The notes under the pieces: generated by a model | Databases searched by the model: none | What the model was told of the DNA's origin: nothing | What the model saw: only the letters and a program-made list of their open reading frames with translations | Shown here: one piece after another, positions 1 to 13,358 of the stretch | How the letters are laid out: every line of letters starts with the position of its first letter | Position numbering within the stretch: the stretch's first letter is position 1 | Position numbers and translations under genes: made by a program | Assembly: GCA_024305405.1 (NCBI GenBank) | Contig: JAKNDB010000092.1 | Span: 1,457,501 to 1,521,500 of the forward strand | Source of the DNA: Dirofilaria immitis | Taxonomy: Eukaryota > Nematoda > Chromadorea > Rhabditida > Onchocercidae | Direction: 5' to 3' | Length of the DNA: 64,000 nucleotides

Positions 1-173
1 GCTAAGAAATAAGCGGAAGCAGTGTTATTTGGTGAAATGGCAATATTTTATATTCTGAGAACTTTTATATAAATCAGAAAGATACTATTTTATATGTAAA
101 TTATCCGAGAAGTTGTTGATAAGCAGTAAATATATTCTTCGTTAAAAGAAATAAAATTTTGATTAACGTTCAG

Positions 174-349
174 GTCTGGATAAAATCGAACATTTGCAAA
201 ACCATGAAAGTGAAGAAATCTACAAACTGGCTTATGAAATTATCGATAACTATTTTTCGGAAACTGACGATGATGGAATAGCGACTGGCGATCATTTCTT
301 TGAATCGACTCAGCAGAATGTTCCGTCAGAGGGATTCTCGTTTCAGTAA
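174..349 (+). CDS. Importin subunit alpha, last exon (partial gene)
   Basis: This is the C-terminal coding exon of a nuclear import adaptor. Importin alpha binds classical nuclear localisation signals through armadillo repeats and hands cargo to importin beta. The exon follows a 3' splice site (AACGTTCAG at 165-173) and reads [20 protein letters not shown], then [14 protein letters not shown], ending in GFSFQ and a TAA stop at 347-349. The segment 'LDKIE.LQNHE...[12 protein letters not shown]' is the conserved end of the last armadillo repeat in metazoan importin-alpha proteins, followed by the usual acidic, poorly conserved tail. It most resembles the alpha-3/alpha-4 class (KPNA3/KPNA4, C. 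elegans ima-3), but one exon is not enough to fix the paralogue. Bases 1-173 are intron. The rest of the gene lies outside the window. Confidence 0.9.
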
Positions 350-2691
350 CGGGGATATCTTCATTTGGAGAATTTTTTATTAATTCATTCTTAACCCTTT
401 CCATCTATCCACTCCCATCCAGCATTGTGTTTGTCCTGGAGAATTGAAGAATGCAAAATTTTAGACGACCGAGTCGTGGACTTTATTCTTGCACTTTTTA
501 TTGAATTGTCTTTACGCCATTTTGACTATAAGTGGAGAGACCTTTGTTGTATCTTTCAAAATATATTTTGTTTCCAGCTGATTATCTGTATCTTTTTCAG
601 TTGCCTGATTTTTTTAAGTGCTTAGTGATTTGTTTTTCTATTTAACTTGTTTGTTTGTGCTCTACTCGAAAAACTATAGCCTCTCTTTTATATGAGGTGA
701 ATTTATTTTTTATTTCAGACATTTTTTTCGTTGGTATGTATGTTTTATTATGAATGTTATTTGTTTGACTTATTTTTTGCCTGGTTTCTAATGATTTTTG
801 TATGTATGTTTTTGCATGTATTCATTTTTTTAAATATCCCATACCCAACACGCTCGCTTATCATAGGTTTTTTTTATGGCAAAGCGAAGTCAATCTATAA
901 AAAGTCAGTTATCCGGAAAATATTATAAGGCGTTCTACGCGTGTATAAGTCATTCTGTTTTCTTTATTATTTCTGGAGTTATTCAGTCATTTGGCACAAT
1001 GTTTGTCACTGATATGCATCAAATTTGAACGTCCGTTAATCCGGAAAAATCCCTGTGCTAGTTAAATTTTCGGTTTCATCATGAATCACTGTCTTAGTAA
1101 GATTTTCGGTTTTAGCAAGTTGATGATCACCTGCTTCCTTTACTTTCTTTTTCTCCTCATATATAAAGAGCTTTTCTCTTGACTTACTGCTTCTATTTAT
1201 GTTTTGTTTGAGAAGCTTTGTGTGTCAGTTTTTCAAATCTTATCGTGTTTAATACATTTCATTACTTTCGTGATGTACCAAAAGATTTTTCTTGTAATCT
1301 ATTCTGCCCAGGAAAAAAGAAATCTTTTAAATTTCGCAAAGCTAAAACATGATTTTTGGATGCAAACGGGTATTTTATGGGGCTTATTCCTAGCGTTTAG
1401 CAATATAAATTGGAATGACTTTTTCCATTTAGAGCGTTTTATGGTCCCTTTTTACAACTTTGGTGTGGTCACTTCAACGACAATAGTGACAGCACTTCAC
1501 TGATTGTATTTTGTCTGCTCATTTTTCTCTTTCGTTTTGAAATTTGTAAGGAAGTCATGACACTACAATCCATTCTTTCCGTGATTTTCCAGAAGAAACG
1601 TTTCAGAAAGTAGGCTTTCTCATGATGACCGGAACTGCGTTCGCATATTAGTCTGTTAAGAATGTTATATTTGTAGGCATGTTCTAAGTCTAGAATTAAG
1701 TTTTATTTCCAGTTTATCTCCGTGAGCCGAATCATGTTTTATTCATTTTTCCTTAAATTAGAATTTTCAAACCTTTCTCTGATTGTTCCTGTTTTTGTTT
1801 TGTTTTTAATTTTCCGCTTTCCGTTTTTCTCATTCAGGAAAGGTCTCTCCAGGTCTGGACCCGAATCCTATGTTTTTTAAGCCTTGCCCAACTGCCTCCC
1901 GTCTGTTCGTTGCATTCTGACGTTATTAATTCATGCTTACTTTCATCATTTTTGAGAAGTGTAATTTCTAAAACTTTAATTCACAAGGTCGCGGATGAAA
2001 TTTTTCCCTTGAAGCTAATCCGGAGATAGGACGATAATTAAGCCAAAAAGTACTGCACAGTGCAAGCGGGTGCCTAACAAATCTTTTCGCATTTTCAGAT
2101 TCAAAACGCATTCCTGAGTTAGAAGTGCAATATAAGTGTAAGCATGCAATGCATTCGCATTTGGTTCGTCCCTTTAAAAATTTATCCCTTTATTTTGCTG
2201 AAGAAAACGGGACGATAAAAGTTGAATTCTTCTCAGGAGCGGCCTTCAAATATTTTGCTAACCCACATTATCGCACGACATTACATAAATATTCGATTGT
2301 TTATATTTTGTATTTTTATGTTCAGACTTTTTTTATAATTTTATCTTCATATTAAATCGCGTAGTGTGTTCGCATGATATTTGCGAAAGGAAGTCTACTT
2401 TCACACTTTATAGAGAGAAGCAAATTCTTGGACGGAAGAAAGAAGGAAGAATGCAAATTTTCTAATTGTTTTATATTACTGAACTATTTCAATCATATTG
2501 GGTATTGGGCTACATACGCAAATAGATAAGATATAGTAAAAATAAATACTGAGAGAAAAAGCAGTTTTTTTGTAAGTTTCTTATTTGGAAAAGTAATTCC
2601 TATGTTAATTTATAGTTTTGAAAATTAATAATACCTAAAGCTGTTGAAATCGTTTTTTCTACATCTAAAACGACGAGAGTTTCTCAAATCT
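350..2691. other. Convergent 3' flanks between importin alpha and MPI
   Basis: No coding exon is supported here. Both neighbours end facing this stretch. It is visibly less AT-rich than the other intergenic DNA of the window, and T-rich on the + strand up to about 1.9 kb, as expected if the importin-alpha 3' UTR is long. A possible poly(A) signal AATAAA lies at 2541-2546 (+). The 99-codon open frame at 1204-1503 has no recognisable protein similarity and is treated as chance. Confidence 0.5.
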
Positions 2692-5241
2692 CTATCTTTT
2701 AGGCGTGAAAGCACGATAAGCTAAAAAATCGTCGGATGATTTAATATTCACTTGACGTATATCCGCGGGAAGAAAGTATATTTCACCTCGGCCCACCTTG
2801 ACTTTCTCGGCACGAATATGAATTTCAGCCGACCCTTTTATGACAATAATAATGCTGCTGGCAGCAATATCTTGCAGTTCATTTGCTTCACTCTGAAATA
2901 AGAGAAAATGCAGCAAAAAGATGCTATAAATATTTGGAAAGTTAGTTGATTTTGTCAAGCATTTTATGCATATTGTATTCAACAGATGGAATCTCCACAG
3001 TTTCTACCAACTTCTTTTTCATGTATTCTTCGGACAGGCATTATAGCAACCCTACCTTGTTGTATATATCATTTGATAATGGAAGGATCACCATCAAAAT
3101 TCGCACAGGGGTAAGATTGTTGGAAAAACTCCAAATCAAATATAAATTGATCTAAATGAATTGGGCCGGCAGCATAATAAGGGTACTTTTGGAATAACTC
3201 AATCAATATGAAAGTTATTGAAAATTACCCTTAATTCATGCACAGCAAACTCTTGAACCGGCGGTGCATACTCCCTTATTCCAGGACCAATAGTTTTTGG
3301 GAAAAAATATGGTGGCTCAACCATTTCGAATGTCAGATCCGAGCAGAGAGTGTCGATGTCTTTAAATTTTGATGTTAATCCAGCACGAATAGTATTGTCC
3401 GAACAAGCCATGCATTCGACGCAACCTAGAAATCTTCAGAAAAATTTTTTACCACAAATATTCAAGATTTTCTTTAAAAATACAACAGTTCTTCACTTAC
3501 TTCCCAGGAGATATGCGTGAGGAGAATTTGGTCCCATAAAAACAGCATCTCCTTTTTTAGTGTAAAATAATTTATCAGAAGTGGTGCGAACACGCCTACA
3601 TCATCGGGATACTCATTATTCAATCGAAGAAGCAACGCTTCGAGAGCAGAACGATCGTTCTCTAAAAAAATGAAGTAAAATTTAACAGTATTTTACAATG
3701 AAATATATAGCTAACATTTAAATCCAATGAATTTATCCATCTAAGAAATCTGATTGTGAAGCATTACAGTAAAAGGTATTATTAATTTCGAAATTCGGAT
3801 TATTCGGAAAAGCGGAAATTCTTCATGTCCCATGCTTTCCGCTAGACTAGTTTTAAAGCAACGATGCTTTTGTAAGGATCAAAAGCTAACTGTTCTTTAG
3901 GCGTACTGCCAACTGCTGCACTGCTTTAGATACACTTTCAGTCGATGAATGCATATATTCAAAAATATCTTCTTTAAGGCTTCGCGCTTTTCAAAATCAT
4001 TTCCAGTTTTCAAGTTTTCGATAATAGTTTTTGAGGTTATTAAATTCCACAATTCAGGAAAAGCTAGGAAAAAATTATATGCAGTTATATAAAACCCTAA
4101 GAACACAGAAAAGATCTCATGACAAAAGTTCATTCTTGACTAACGTCGAAACATTTAAATAAACCTCCAACAGTACATGGAACATAGAAAGTTTCAAAGT
4201 TCAAATGATAAACTTTTAATATTGTCATAAATTTCGTGAAAGGGACGAAAACCACTCAGAAGTTGAAAATCTGATAGGGCGATGGCCATTTCCGGTTTAT
4301 GATTGTTATCGGGATAATGCGCTGGATCACTGCTGTGCAATATTTTCGCTTTTTCCTACAAATTAATAGAGATAATTTCATCTGACACAAGACACAAAAT
4401 CTGTATCTCAAAAAAACGCTATTATGCTATATGCGCGTAATTTGCATAAGCGTTTTCTCAATTTAGTGCAGCTCTCTTTTTAAAATATTTTATTTGTTGA
4501 TGTTAATGGAAAAGGATTTCGAAGTTCTGAAATATATACAAAAATTGACATAAAAATGATGAAATAGAGAAGACGCTCATAATTCGTAAAATGGCTATAT
4601 TTTAAGAATTAACGAAGTAAACAACTAGCCTTATCAGGGTGGCTCTGTACTGATAGTGCTTTATTTACTGAAAGCACTTTGAATAAAAATTGTAGTGATC
4701 CACCTTCATGATCCCCTAAAGAAGACTTTGATTCCGCAATTTTTTCTGATAAAAGTTTTCCGTTAGAGACAAGCTTAGAGGGCCCATTTGGATGCACACC
4801 CATCCATAACTGAAATGAATTTAATGAAAATGCATTCTTGTTGGATAAACAAATTTATGTGTGAAGTGCTCATATGATTTGTTAATCAAAAATCTAGATT
4901 TGATATACTTATCGCTCTATACTTTCTTTGGAAGGATTAAAAGGTTTAGAAGAGTGATATTAAACAGATAATTCCTGCAAATAGCCGTAATGAAAGTAGA
5001 TATTTCGTGAATGTTATGGAAGGACCAGTACGAGATTTGCCACTAACTTAATGATAAAAAATTAAAATTAAATTAAACAAGCAGTCAAACAGTAGGTCGA
5101 ACTAAAATAAACTTCAGCGTATGGTTTTGTCTCATCAATAACAAACTGTTTATCGGCTGCTTGCATCAGAAGGGCTACTTCGCTCTGGCTTCCTTGATGT
5201 CCCCAATCGTACATCTGCACAGCACATGTCAACTTTTCCAT
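2692..5241 (-). CDS. Mannose-6-phosphate isomerase, type I (7 exons, one apparent frameshift)
   Basis: This enzyme interconverts fructose-6-phosphate and mannose-6-phosphate in the cytosol and feeds GDP-mannose and glycan synthesis. Exons (5' to 3'): 5241-5113, 4809-4630, 4355-4214, 4063-3914, 3661-3501, 3425-3229, 2892-2692. The protein starts [14 protein letters not shown] and contains [58 protein letters not shown] and [20 protein letters not shown]. The usual zinc ligands are present: Gln and His in QSHP, Glu in HKPEM, His in PHAY. The tail is [11 protein letters not shown]. Exon 5 (3661-3501) loses the frame at a six-base A run (3553-3558): ...LLINYFTL and GDAVFMGPN are in different frames. 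With one extra base the coding length is 1161 nt (386 aa), slightly shorter than human MPI (423 aa). Intron 2 needs a GC donor (AAG|GCTAGT), which restores the exact family spacing between HPDK and KILH. The start is the Met four residues before the conserved CAVQ; it lies just behind a TTTAG acceptor at 5251-5255. Confidence 0.93.
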
Positions 5242-5475
5242 CTCATCACTCTAAAGAGATTTATTAGGGCTATATTATTAATCTTTAATTTACTGATAAC
5301 TTTAACAATTCATAAACAAGAGTAATATTTTCTATATGATTCATTCTAATGCCAAAAGATAAGGTATAAAGTTTCCTCATGCGTCAGTATTTACAGGCAA
5401 GCAAACAATATGAAGAAGCTAGTTAGAAATTTGAAGCAGATATTGGAAAGTACAATAAATTGCATTATCCTTCAC

Positions 5476-5580
5476 GACAGTACTTGAATCATTCTGATCC
5501 CATATAATGTCTGCATCACCCTGAATGACAGACATCTCATCTTTTTCCATACATAACAGATGTCGCCCGATGTGAAGCTG
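5476..5580 (-). other. Candidate extra exon upstream of MPI
   Basis: The minus strand shows a good acceptor (TTATCTTCTAG) followed by 35 open codons (QLHIGRHLLCMEKDEM, then SVIQGDADIIWDQNDSSTV) and a possible GTGAAG donor. Joined in phase 0 to the acceptor at 5250 it would put SDE in front of the MPI start MEKLTC, giving an N-terminal extension. The peptide does not resemble the MPI N-terminus. It could instead be a 5' UTR exon, an exon of a neighbouring gene, or chance. I do not recognise it. Confidence 0.25.
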
Positions 5581-8520
5581 CTAGAAGATAAAGTCAGGCA
5601 CTTACATTAGCGCCATTTCAAAAAAAGGCATATCTAAATGCCTGGAAATGATGAAATGAGATGATCGGTAGAAGGCGGATCGATAGTGATTTTTGCGATG
5701 TTATAGTGTTAATATATTTTAAACTAATAAGAAGCTTCAATTTTATAGAAGATATGACATAATTTACAGTAGGAAATGAATATTGCTAGGAGACTTGAAG
5801 AAAAATTAAAGATAATTTATCGAAATTCAGCTTGTAAGTTGAGGAAATACCATCTTTGATTTTTTCCAATTTTTACTCTTCTGAGTAATACTTCTATCAT
5901 TTTTCATAAATTATAATCCTATTAGTTTTTTTATTATCAAAGCATCGATTATTATTCGCGATGCGGTATATTTGACAATTTTGCTTGTCATATTATTTTT
6001 GCATATTTAAAAAATAAATAAATTTATTTGTAAATTTATTCCGAGAAGCCAAGAGATGAATAAATAAATAAAAAGTAACACTAACAACATGTTACAATTA
6101 AATGGCATATAATAGATGGTATCGTCCAACATCTGAATTCACTCAATATACTGAATGCTCATTTACATAGTCATCATTTTGACATGAAAATTTTTGAGAA
6201 TTCATAAACATTTTAATAGTTCTTGTCATTTCAAACTTCGACTACACGCAATGACGGATTGAATCAAAGGTAAGAAGTAATCTCGCCTTTCTTACTCATT
6301 GTAGACATATGGTTTTTATTATGAGAACTGGATAAATGATTCTTGAGAGTTTCCATATATCTGACAAGGACCAGGTATAATATGTAATGATGATAAAGCT
6401 TTTGCTGTTTCGCTTTTCTGAATTCTTTGTCTTATTTCATTTACATTTCTTTATCGATGATGTAGTTCCACAACCACAATGATCACAATGTTTGTAATTA
6501 CTCGAGATCTTGATTTCGAAATAAAACACTTATGAATTCGACATTGACAAAGAAGATAAATGTATCGAAAAAAGAAAAATATGAAATTGAACAGTAGTAA
6601 TAAACGTTATATGCTTGTTTTAAAGTATTTCTTTCTTTCTTCAAGTCTTTCATTTTACATAAATTCGAATCATATGAATGAATTAAATCATCACAATCAA
6701 TAATTTACAGTTATAAATTAATTTTATTGGAAATATTAGCTTGAGCAGTTGCTGCTTTCGTCTTGATGATTTTTTTGATTCAATAAAACACTTCGGCGAA
6801 TTTATATTCAGAATAACTTGGATACTATTAATGCTTGATCTCATTTTTTCATTTGTCAACATGAATTGAACATTTATTTAATTCAAGTTTTGAAGATTCA
6901 ATAGAAAGAAGCTTTGTTTTTAAGGATACAAAAATACATTTTATTCATTTTATCTACAATTTGAGTAGAAACTTATCGATAATTGTGAATAATATCCATA
7001 TTTTGTAAATCACTGTGATACTTTTAGATGAAACTTTCTAGTAGCATTTTCTAAGTCTAAAATATATATGAAACAGAAATGATATGCATTTCTGTCTAGT
7101 GTAGTAGCTTATTTTTATTTGATTTGTAGTGCTTATAGAAATGTTTTTTTTTTTGAATTACATGGCATCATTCTGTTCCAATATTAAAATTTTAACTGTC
7201 GAAGCAGCAGAAAATCAAGAAGTGATTATATTTAAAACTTATGTGTGTCTGCTCAAAGGAAGACTTAAACTAGGCGTAGTCATAATGAAAGTAAATGAGT
7301 TTAGTTTGTTAAACCTGGAGCTGTTTTTCTTCTTCATCACTTCGCTTATCTAAATGTATCAATCTGATATGCTAAAAAAAATTAAACAAACTTCGAGATG
7401 AATATGGAATACTTTACAATTTACTTATTTAATTTGTTTAATTGCTGACAGAAATGTAAAATTTTAAATATTTAAACAAACGAAGACGAGAAATCTTGAT
7501 TGGGTTGATTGGAACGATCATGCCGGACATGTATTCGTATCTTGTAATAACATCGATAAATCCTAGCTATTTTAATTTAGAACTTTCAGTGAGCTTATTT
7601 GATTTTATTGAACTAAGAAGTTTATATGTCGTTTATATACTATTTGGTATCAACGCGATTTCTGTACTTCACATTGAACTTTTCGAATAGCTTAAACTCT
7701 ATTATCATTCCATATTTTATGAGTTTTCATAAATTTCAGACATAAGGTCATTGTCGAGATTATGTTTTTAGCATGACAAGGAAAGAATGCTAATCATTTT
7801 CGTGTTTACTCTGTTATCATCTATGATTTACTGCCTTATCGAATTATTAGATTCTCAGATTGTGTCATATTTGTCTCGCCATCACTAAAATAGCAATCAT
7901 CGGAGCATGGCGATGCTAAGAGGCGTCGTAAAACTAGTTTAATGCCGCTCTCTCTCTTTACCTTCTGTATCATTTAAATCAGCAGGTATGATTCATCAGC
8001 TGTCATATTTTCATATTTTTCGCATTCCATCTGTCGCATATTCATTGCGTCGGATAGAGAAGGAGTGACATTAAGAGAAGTAAGAGATGGGTCGAGATTT
8101 CAATTCAAGTCAAATCAGGCAATGGTCAAAAATCTGACTGTTTTTTGCTGTTTACACCCAATAGTTCAATGTATCTGTCAGTTTACTCAATAGAAGCTTG
8201 CTAAATTCGCAATTATTTCTATTTCTTATCTTTCGTTTGCTTTTTCTATCCTTCATCTTACCAGTCAATCAATCATTAATCTATTTGGTTTTATCAATGA
8301 ATCTTTCTATCCACTTAAGTCGCCATAGAGATTTCTTTTATCAATTCTTTGCTCTTTTTTCGCATTGTTGAAAACGAAATTTTAATAATTCTTAATAGCA
8401 TAATAGTTGCTTTAAATTCACTTCCCATCATTTCTGATCTTTGTTTACATAAAAGCATTTTCGTGCTGTATTGCTATTTATTTGATTATTGTAAATTAAT
8501 TAATTTCACTTTCAAAAACA
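5581..8520. other. Intergenic region between divergent MPI and OATP genes
   Basis: This stretch holds no recognised exon and presumably carries the promoters of both flanking genes. The open frames at 7129-7353, 7496-7690 and 8349-8591 lack recognisable similarity; the last merely overlaps OATP exon 1 in a different frame. Confidence 0.5.
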
Positions 8521-8530
8521 GTTTGGAGCA

Positions 8531-9296
8531 ATGCAAAATGAAGCACCAATATTGTTGCCGCGAAAACGACAACCATCACGAAGGAGAATGATACCCTCTG
8601 TGGAATGTTTTCTTGCTACAATGCTATTTGTGATCGCTATTCAAGTATGCAATCCTTTTTATTCGGCATAACCCAGAAAGATCATCCACTGATTCATCAA
8701 TATTATCAATTCGATTTTGCTGTAAATTATTTGTATAGTTATCTTCTCGTTTATTTTATAACTTTATAAAGCTGTAAAAATTAAACTGGCAATGGAAATT
8801 ATACAGGGTGCTTATCTTGCATACATAGTTGGTATACTGACAAATCTGGAACGACGATTTAGCATATCGAGCAAAAAATCCGGCGCTCTCTTATCATTTT
8901 ATGACATTGGTCATACTGTTTCTGTGGTGCTGATTGGTTTTCTGGCCAATGACAAACATCTCCCGAGGATTACAGCCATAGGTAATAGCATTTCAGGATA
9001 CTAATTCTTTGTTCTTTTCATATTTTCTTATAATTTTGCATTTTTTTTCCTTATAATGTAATAGGAAATCGATTAAACATATAAAAATTAAAAGATTATG
9101 GCCATATTGTAGGAGTAGCACTTAGTGCTGTATCGATGTTTATATTAGCCTTACCGATGATACTATTTGGGGCGAAATCATTCGATGAAATATCGCTATC
9201 ACAATATGAAGTCAGTTTTTGGAGTTCATTTTTTCCTTGAAGTTCTTATTCAGGAATTTTCTTATGATACAAGAATGCCATTTATTTGATTTTTTC

Positions 9297-9349
<53 letters not shown>

Positions 9350-12300
9350 GTCAATTAGAATAGATAGATTTGATAAAAATATTGATTTGTTGAAGTCTGG
9401 TAACACCTTTGCCGTATAACATGAAAGAGTATGTTTATTTTTATTTTCTAAAAAACTCTCACTGATTTTACAGCAGGAATACATTCTCAAAAATATTTGC
9501 GACCAATTGCGAATTTCTACCCACTCAGAATGGAACTGTGAACTTCAAGGGGAGGAACATTTTTTGGAGTTTTGTATCTTGATCATTGGCCAAATCCTGG
9601 CTGGTATTGCCTCTGCACCATTCAATACGGTGGCTTATGTTTATGTTGACAATAATCTGGAAGATAAAACAAAATCACCATTTTACTTAAGTATCTTTTC
9701 AATAGTTTTCTATTTGGGAATAATATGAGGTATCCTTACAGGAAATGATAAAACATTAAATTCCAACTTATTTTACATCTCAGTACACTTTGATTATATT
9801 TGAGTGCTCGACTATAACTACTGTTATAAGAATTTCGAGCTGCAATTTCTTTTTGAAAGCGAGAGAAGCCAAGACAGATTATCTGACGTATTACTATTAC
9901 AGGTTTGCTATCCAGTATGTATGCATTTGCGCCAACTTTTGGATTTGCATTAAGTGCAGGCGTCACAAGATTATATACAACGATCTTCAATGGTAATACT
10001 TCTGAAGTTACTTCAAAAATGAATATCTGATTTATTCATTTGTTATTGAAGTCCACTTTTGACTTACGCAGTCTATAAGTATGTTTCAATAATAATTAAA
10101 TTGTGGCTTTCTTTACCAAATTTTGAAAAGAGCATAAAGAGCCAAGAAAGAATCTGTTATCTTTGTTAAAGACAGTCATGAATTGATCTAAATAGTTTTA
10201 ATTTAAATCAGTTTTCCTGCAGTGCCTTCAAACTTGACAATTGATAGCGATGCATGGATTGGAGCTTGGTGGCTTGGTTTTATTATTTTTGGTTTACTTT
10301 ACTTAGCCGGTGCCGTTCCACTACTTTTCTTCCCCAGAAAGCTATTGCAAGATGATTCAAATTCGTTCGAAATGGAGTATCTGAGGTTGAATTGTGTTTA
10401 CTATCTTATATTATCATGCAAGAGAACTGTTTTAAATAGAATTATTCAACCAGTATATGACTTAATATGGTAATAGAAGAATTATTTAAGTTAAATTAAA
10501 GTGTAGTAGTCAATTTTGCAAAATTTCTATTTTCCCATCCACTGACATAGTTCACTTATCCGACTTATTTTTATTCTTATAGAAATGAATGTTCGCATGA
10601 TCGTAATGATCATCAAATTTCCGTTTCCGAAAATGACGAACATTCTCAAGAAACATTCTACGAACAACTTAAGGTGACTGTCGCAGGTATTATTGATTTT
10701 TTCATGAAAAATATTGAATTATTTTTAGGTACTTCAAGGTTAAAATGCTACTCAAAAGTTATTCAACAAATCTGTTTGAAAACACCAGATAAAGAAGTAA
10801 GTCTAAAACATAGTTAAAAAGATCCCTAGAATTTCCGGGATTGATAAAGAATCCAGTGCTCATCTCAATGATAATTGGATGGATGTTTAGTTCATATCTT
10901 ACCAGTGGTTATAGCACTTATCTGCCGAAATATATTGAAACACAATTTGGTCGAAGTGCATCAGCTGCCGATACTTATGCTGGTAATTGTTGCGAAAATA
11001 GAAATATTTTCTATTTAATAAGAGAGACAAACTTATTGGACGATCAGTCATACGATGCTTTTAGAAAACTCATATTTAACTAATTTTAAAGTATCGTAAT
11101 ATTTGCAGGTATAGTATCAATTGGCAGTATCGCGGTTAGCACAGCATTGGGTGGTTACTTGCTAACAAAGTTCAATCCATCGCCTCGAAAAGCACTGCTT
11201 TTTTGATTGCTTCCTGGTCAGTCATTGTAATTACTTATCTGATTGGTGCTACAGTTGGCTGCGACGAGCCAGAAGTGAAACAGCTCCTTATTGGCACCAT
11301 CAATGAGTTAGTAATTTTTTACTGCAATTTCATTCGTTCCGAGCTAAAACTAGTGCAGTTTAGAACATGTTCTCCTAAATTTAATATCTTTCGGACACTC
11401 TGAAAAGTGTTTTCAAGTTTTTTCAGAGAAAATTTTGATGATAAATTAGAATGTAGTTTTGAATGTCACTGCGATCAAGTTGATCTTTTTAATCCAGTAA
11501 ATTATCACACGATGAATTATTTTTCACCGTGTCATGCTGGATGTCGCGAATATAACTTTCAATTGCAAAAGGCATGTTTCGATTTTTGTATTTTATAGAA
11601 TTTGCATGTCTTTATCATAGATTTTTAATTGAATTTACGATTTTTAATTGCCATATCTAAGACTTTTTATCAGTGAATTTGAAATTATCTATTTGGTCTT
11701 CAACTATTTCGTAATCATTTCATTTTACTTAATATAAAAAAAAGCAGTAGAAGAAAACGAAATTGTTAAAAATTTTATTTAATGCTACTAACAGCCTACG
11801 AAATTTTTGAAGAGCAATAAATCAGAAGTAATCAGAAGTAATCTATAGATTCCTCTGTATTTACGAAAGTTTTCTGTTAATATTTCATTTTATTTGCTTC
11901 TTCCGATACTGAAACAATATTACTTCAAAAACTTTCTTTAATTTTATTCTGAGATAATTCATTTAATGTAAATAAAACTCGTGCAAGTTTTATTTATATA
12001 ATTAATAATTATTTCCAGTGGGACTTATGCTTATGTGCTGACAATGGTCCAGTTGAAAATGGCTTGTATGTGATTGATTGTAATGCTATATTTATATATG
12101 TTGCCAGTATGTTTACAGGCCTATTTTTTGGCAATTTATTTTTATGACAACAATAATGGTTGTACTAAGGTTTATTTTTTATAAATTTGATTTGAAATAA
12201 TAATAATAAATATATTCTATTCTAGCTTATAATTTAAAACAAACTAAATATTGTTTGTATGATAGTATTGCAAAGATTGGCAACATTAATCTGTGCTTCA

Positions 12301-13138
12301 GTTCTTTTATATTCAAAGGCTATAATATAGCATTCAGTCGACTTATTATTAACAAATTGCAAAGTCTCTCTGGTCAACTTTAGTTTTAAGATGGACCTAA
12401 AATTTATTATAAAATTTCCTTAGGAATTGAATTTTATTAACAGTGAACGACAGTCATGCTAGACGATTGTCCAATTTTAGAATCTACTCTTACAATGAAA
12501 TATAAAATCCATATCTAATTATCTGCTCATTTACAGATCTGTGTATGATAATGAAAAGGTTCTGGCACTTAGCTTTGCATCCTGCATTACAAATATTATG
12601 GGTAATTTCTGCTGTTTTTCTTGTTTGTTATTGACTATTTCGAAAGTGCATTGAAGTATGCACAGTCCATTCCTTGTTTATGAACAAATCTCAGCAGATA
12701 TGTCAATTTAGTTCTGGATTTTTGTTCATATCGGATTTAAATAACATATTTCGAATATTATAAAATAGTGGACATCTCAAATATCATAAAAGAAATAATA
12801 TAAGCGACATTAGATTTGTAATAATTTTCATATATTATTTTGCAGGCTTCATTCCAGCACCGATAATCTTTGGCTGGCTTATTGATGAAGATTGCATGCT
12901 GTGGCATAGCAGGTGTCCGCATGATCATGGTAATTGTGTTATCTATGACAATAAAACATTTCGACAAAGTTTTCATTTAATGAGTGCGGGTTTCCAAATT
13001 TTCGCGGTCATTTCGGTCATAATTTGCTACATATTTAGCTGCAAATTTACATTCCCAGAAGAGAAAACAGAGGAAGTATATGATGAATGTAGTGAAAAGC
13101 AAGATGATAGTTCGATCTCGCGATTGCATGAAGTTTAG
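8531..13138 (+). CDS. Organic anion transporter (OATP/SLCO family, 13 exons, two apparent frameshifts)
   Basis: This is a 12-helix plasma-membrane carrier for amphipathic organic anions. Exons: 8531-8644, 8807-8981, 9113-9210, 9474-9690, 9903-9992, 10223-10385, 10583-10686, 10830-10982, 11109-11306, 11427-11571, 12019-12169, 12537-12601, 12846-13138. Family landmarks in order: GILTNLERRF and SGALLSFYDIGHTVSVVLIG near helices 1-2; SAPFNTVAYVYVDNN and APTFGFALSAG near helices 5-6; the OATP signature WIGAWWLGF; the Cys-rich extracellular loop (CSFECHCD, YFSPCHAGC, CLCADNG); the C-terminal half with VYDNEKVLALSFASC and GFIPAPIIFGWLID. The frame breaks in exon 9 at a T6 run (11199-11204, creating TGA) and in exon 11 within T runs at 12124-12143. 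With two added bases the coding length is 1968 nt (655 aa), typical of OATPs. Intron 10 needs a GC donor (AAAAG|GCATGT). The start is the first ATG behind an acceptor-like AAAAACAG at 8513-8520. The C-terminal tail (EEKTEEVYDECSEKQDDSS) is acidic. Confidence 0.93.
9301..9342. repeat. (AT)21 dinucleotide microsatellite in OATP intron 3
   Basis: This is an uninterrupted AT repeat about 42 bp long. It lies in the intron between the exons ending at 9210 and starting at 9474. The open frame across it on the minus strand (a run of I-Y) is an artefact of the repeat. Confidence 0.95.
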
Positions 13139-13358
13139 ACTATTTTATAAGATCCCAAAAAATTTGAAATGTGATTGAAGTTCGGGAAAATTGAAGGATT
13201 ATTATTATTTCTTCGTATCAATAACTGTAATTAGAATTATTTAAATTAATCGGTCTAAAAACTTTTATGATGATCTCTCTTTACTTCAAATGTGCTTTTT
13301 TGTATATGCTATTTAGACAGTTTGTTTGTATAAGATTTGCTTTTGTTGAATTTCCTAT

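Noticed and set aside
1204..1503. 99-codon open frame downstream of importin alpha
   Set aside because: No recognisable similarity and no splice context; probably long 3' UTR sequence.
9691..9728. TGA shortly after the OATP helix-5 region, first read as a premature stop
   Set aside because: A donor at TTAA|GTATCT (9691) joined to the acceptor at 9902 gives SPFYLS followed by APTFGFALSAG in frame with family spacing, so the stop is intronic.
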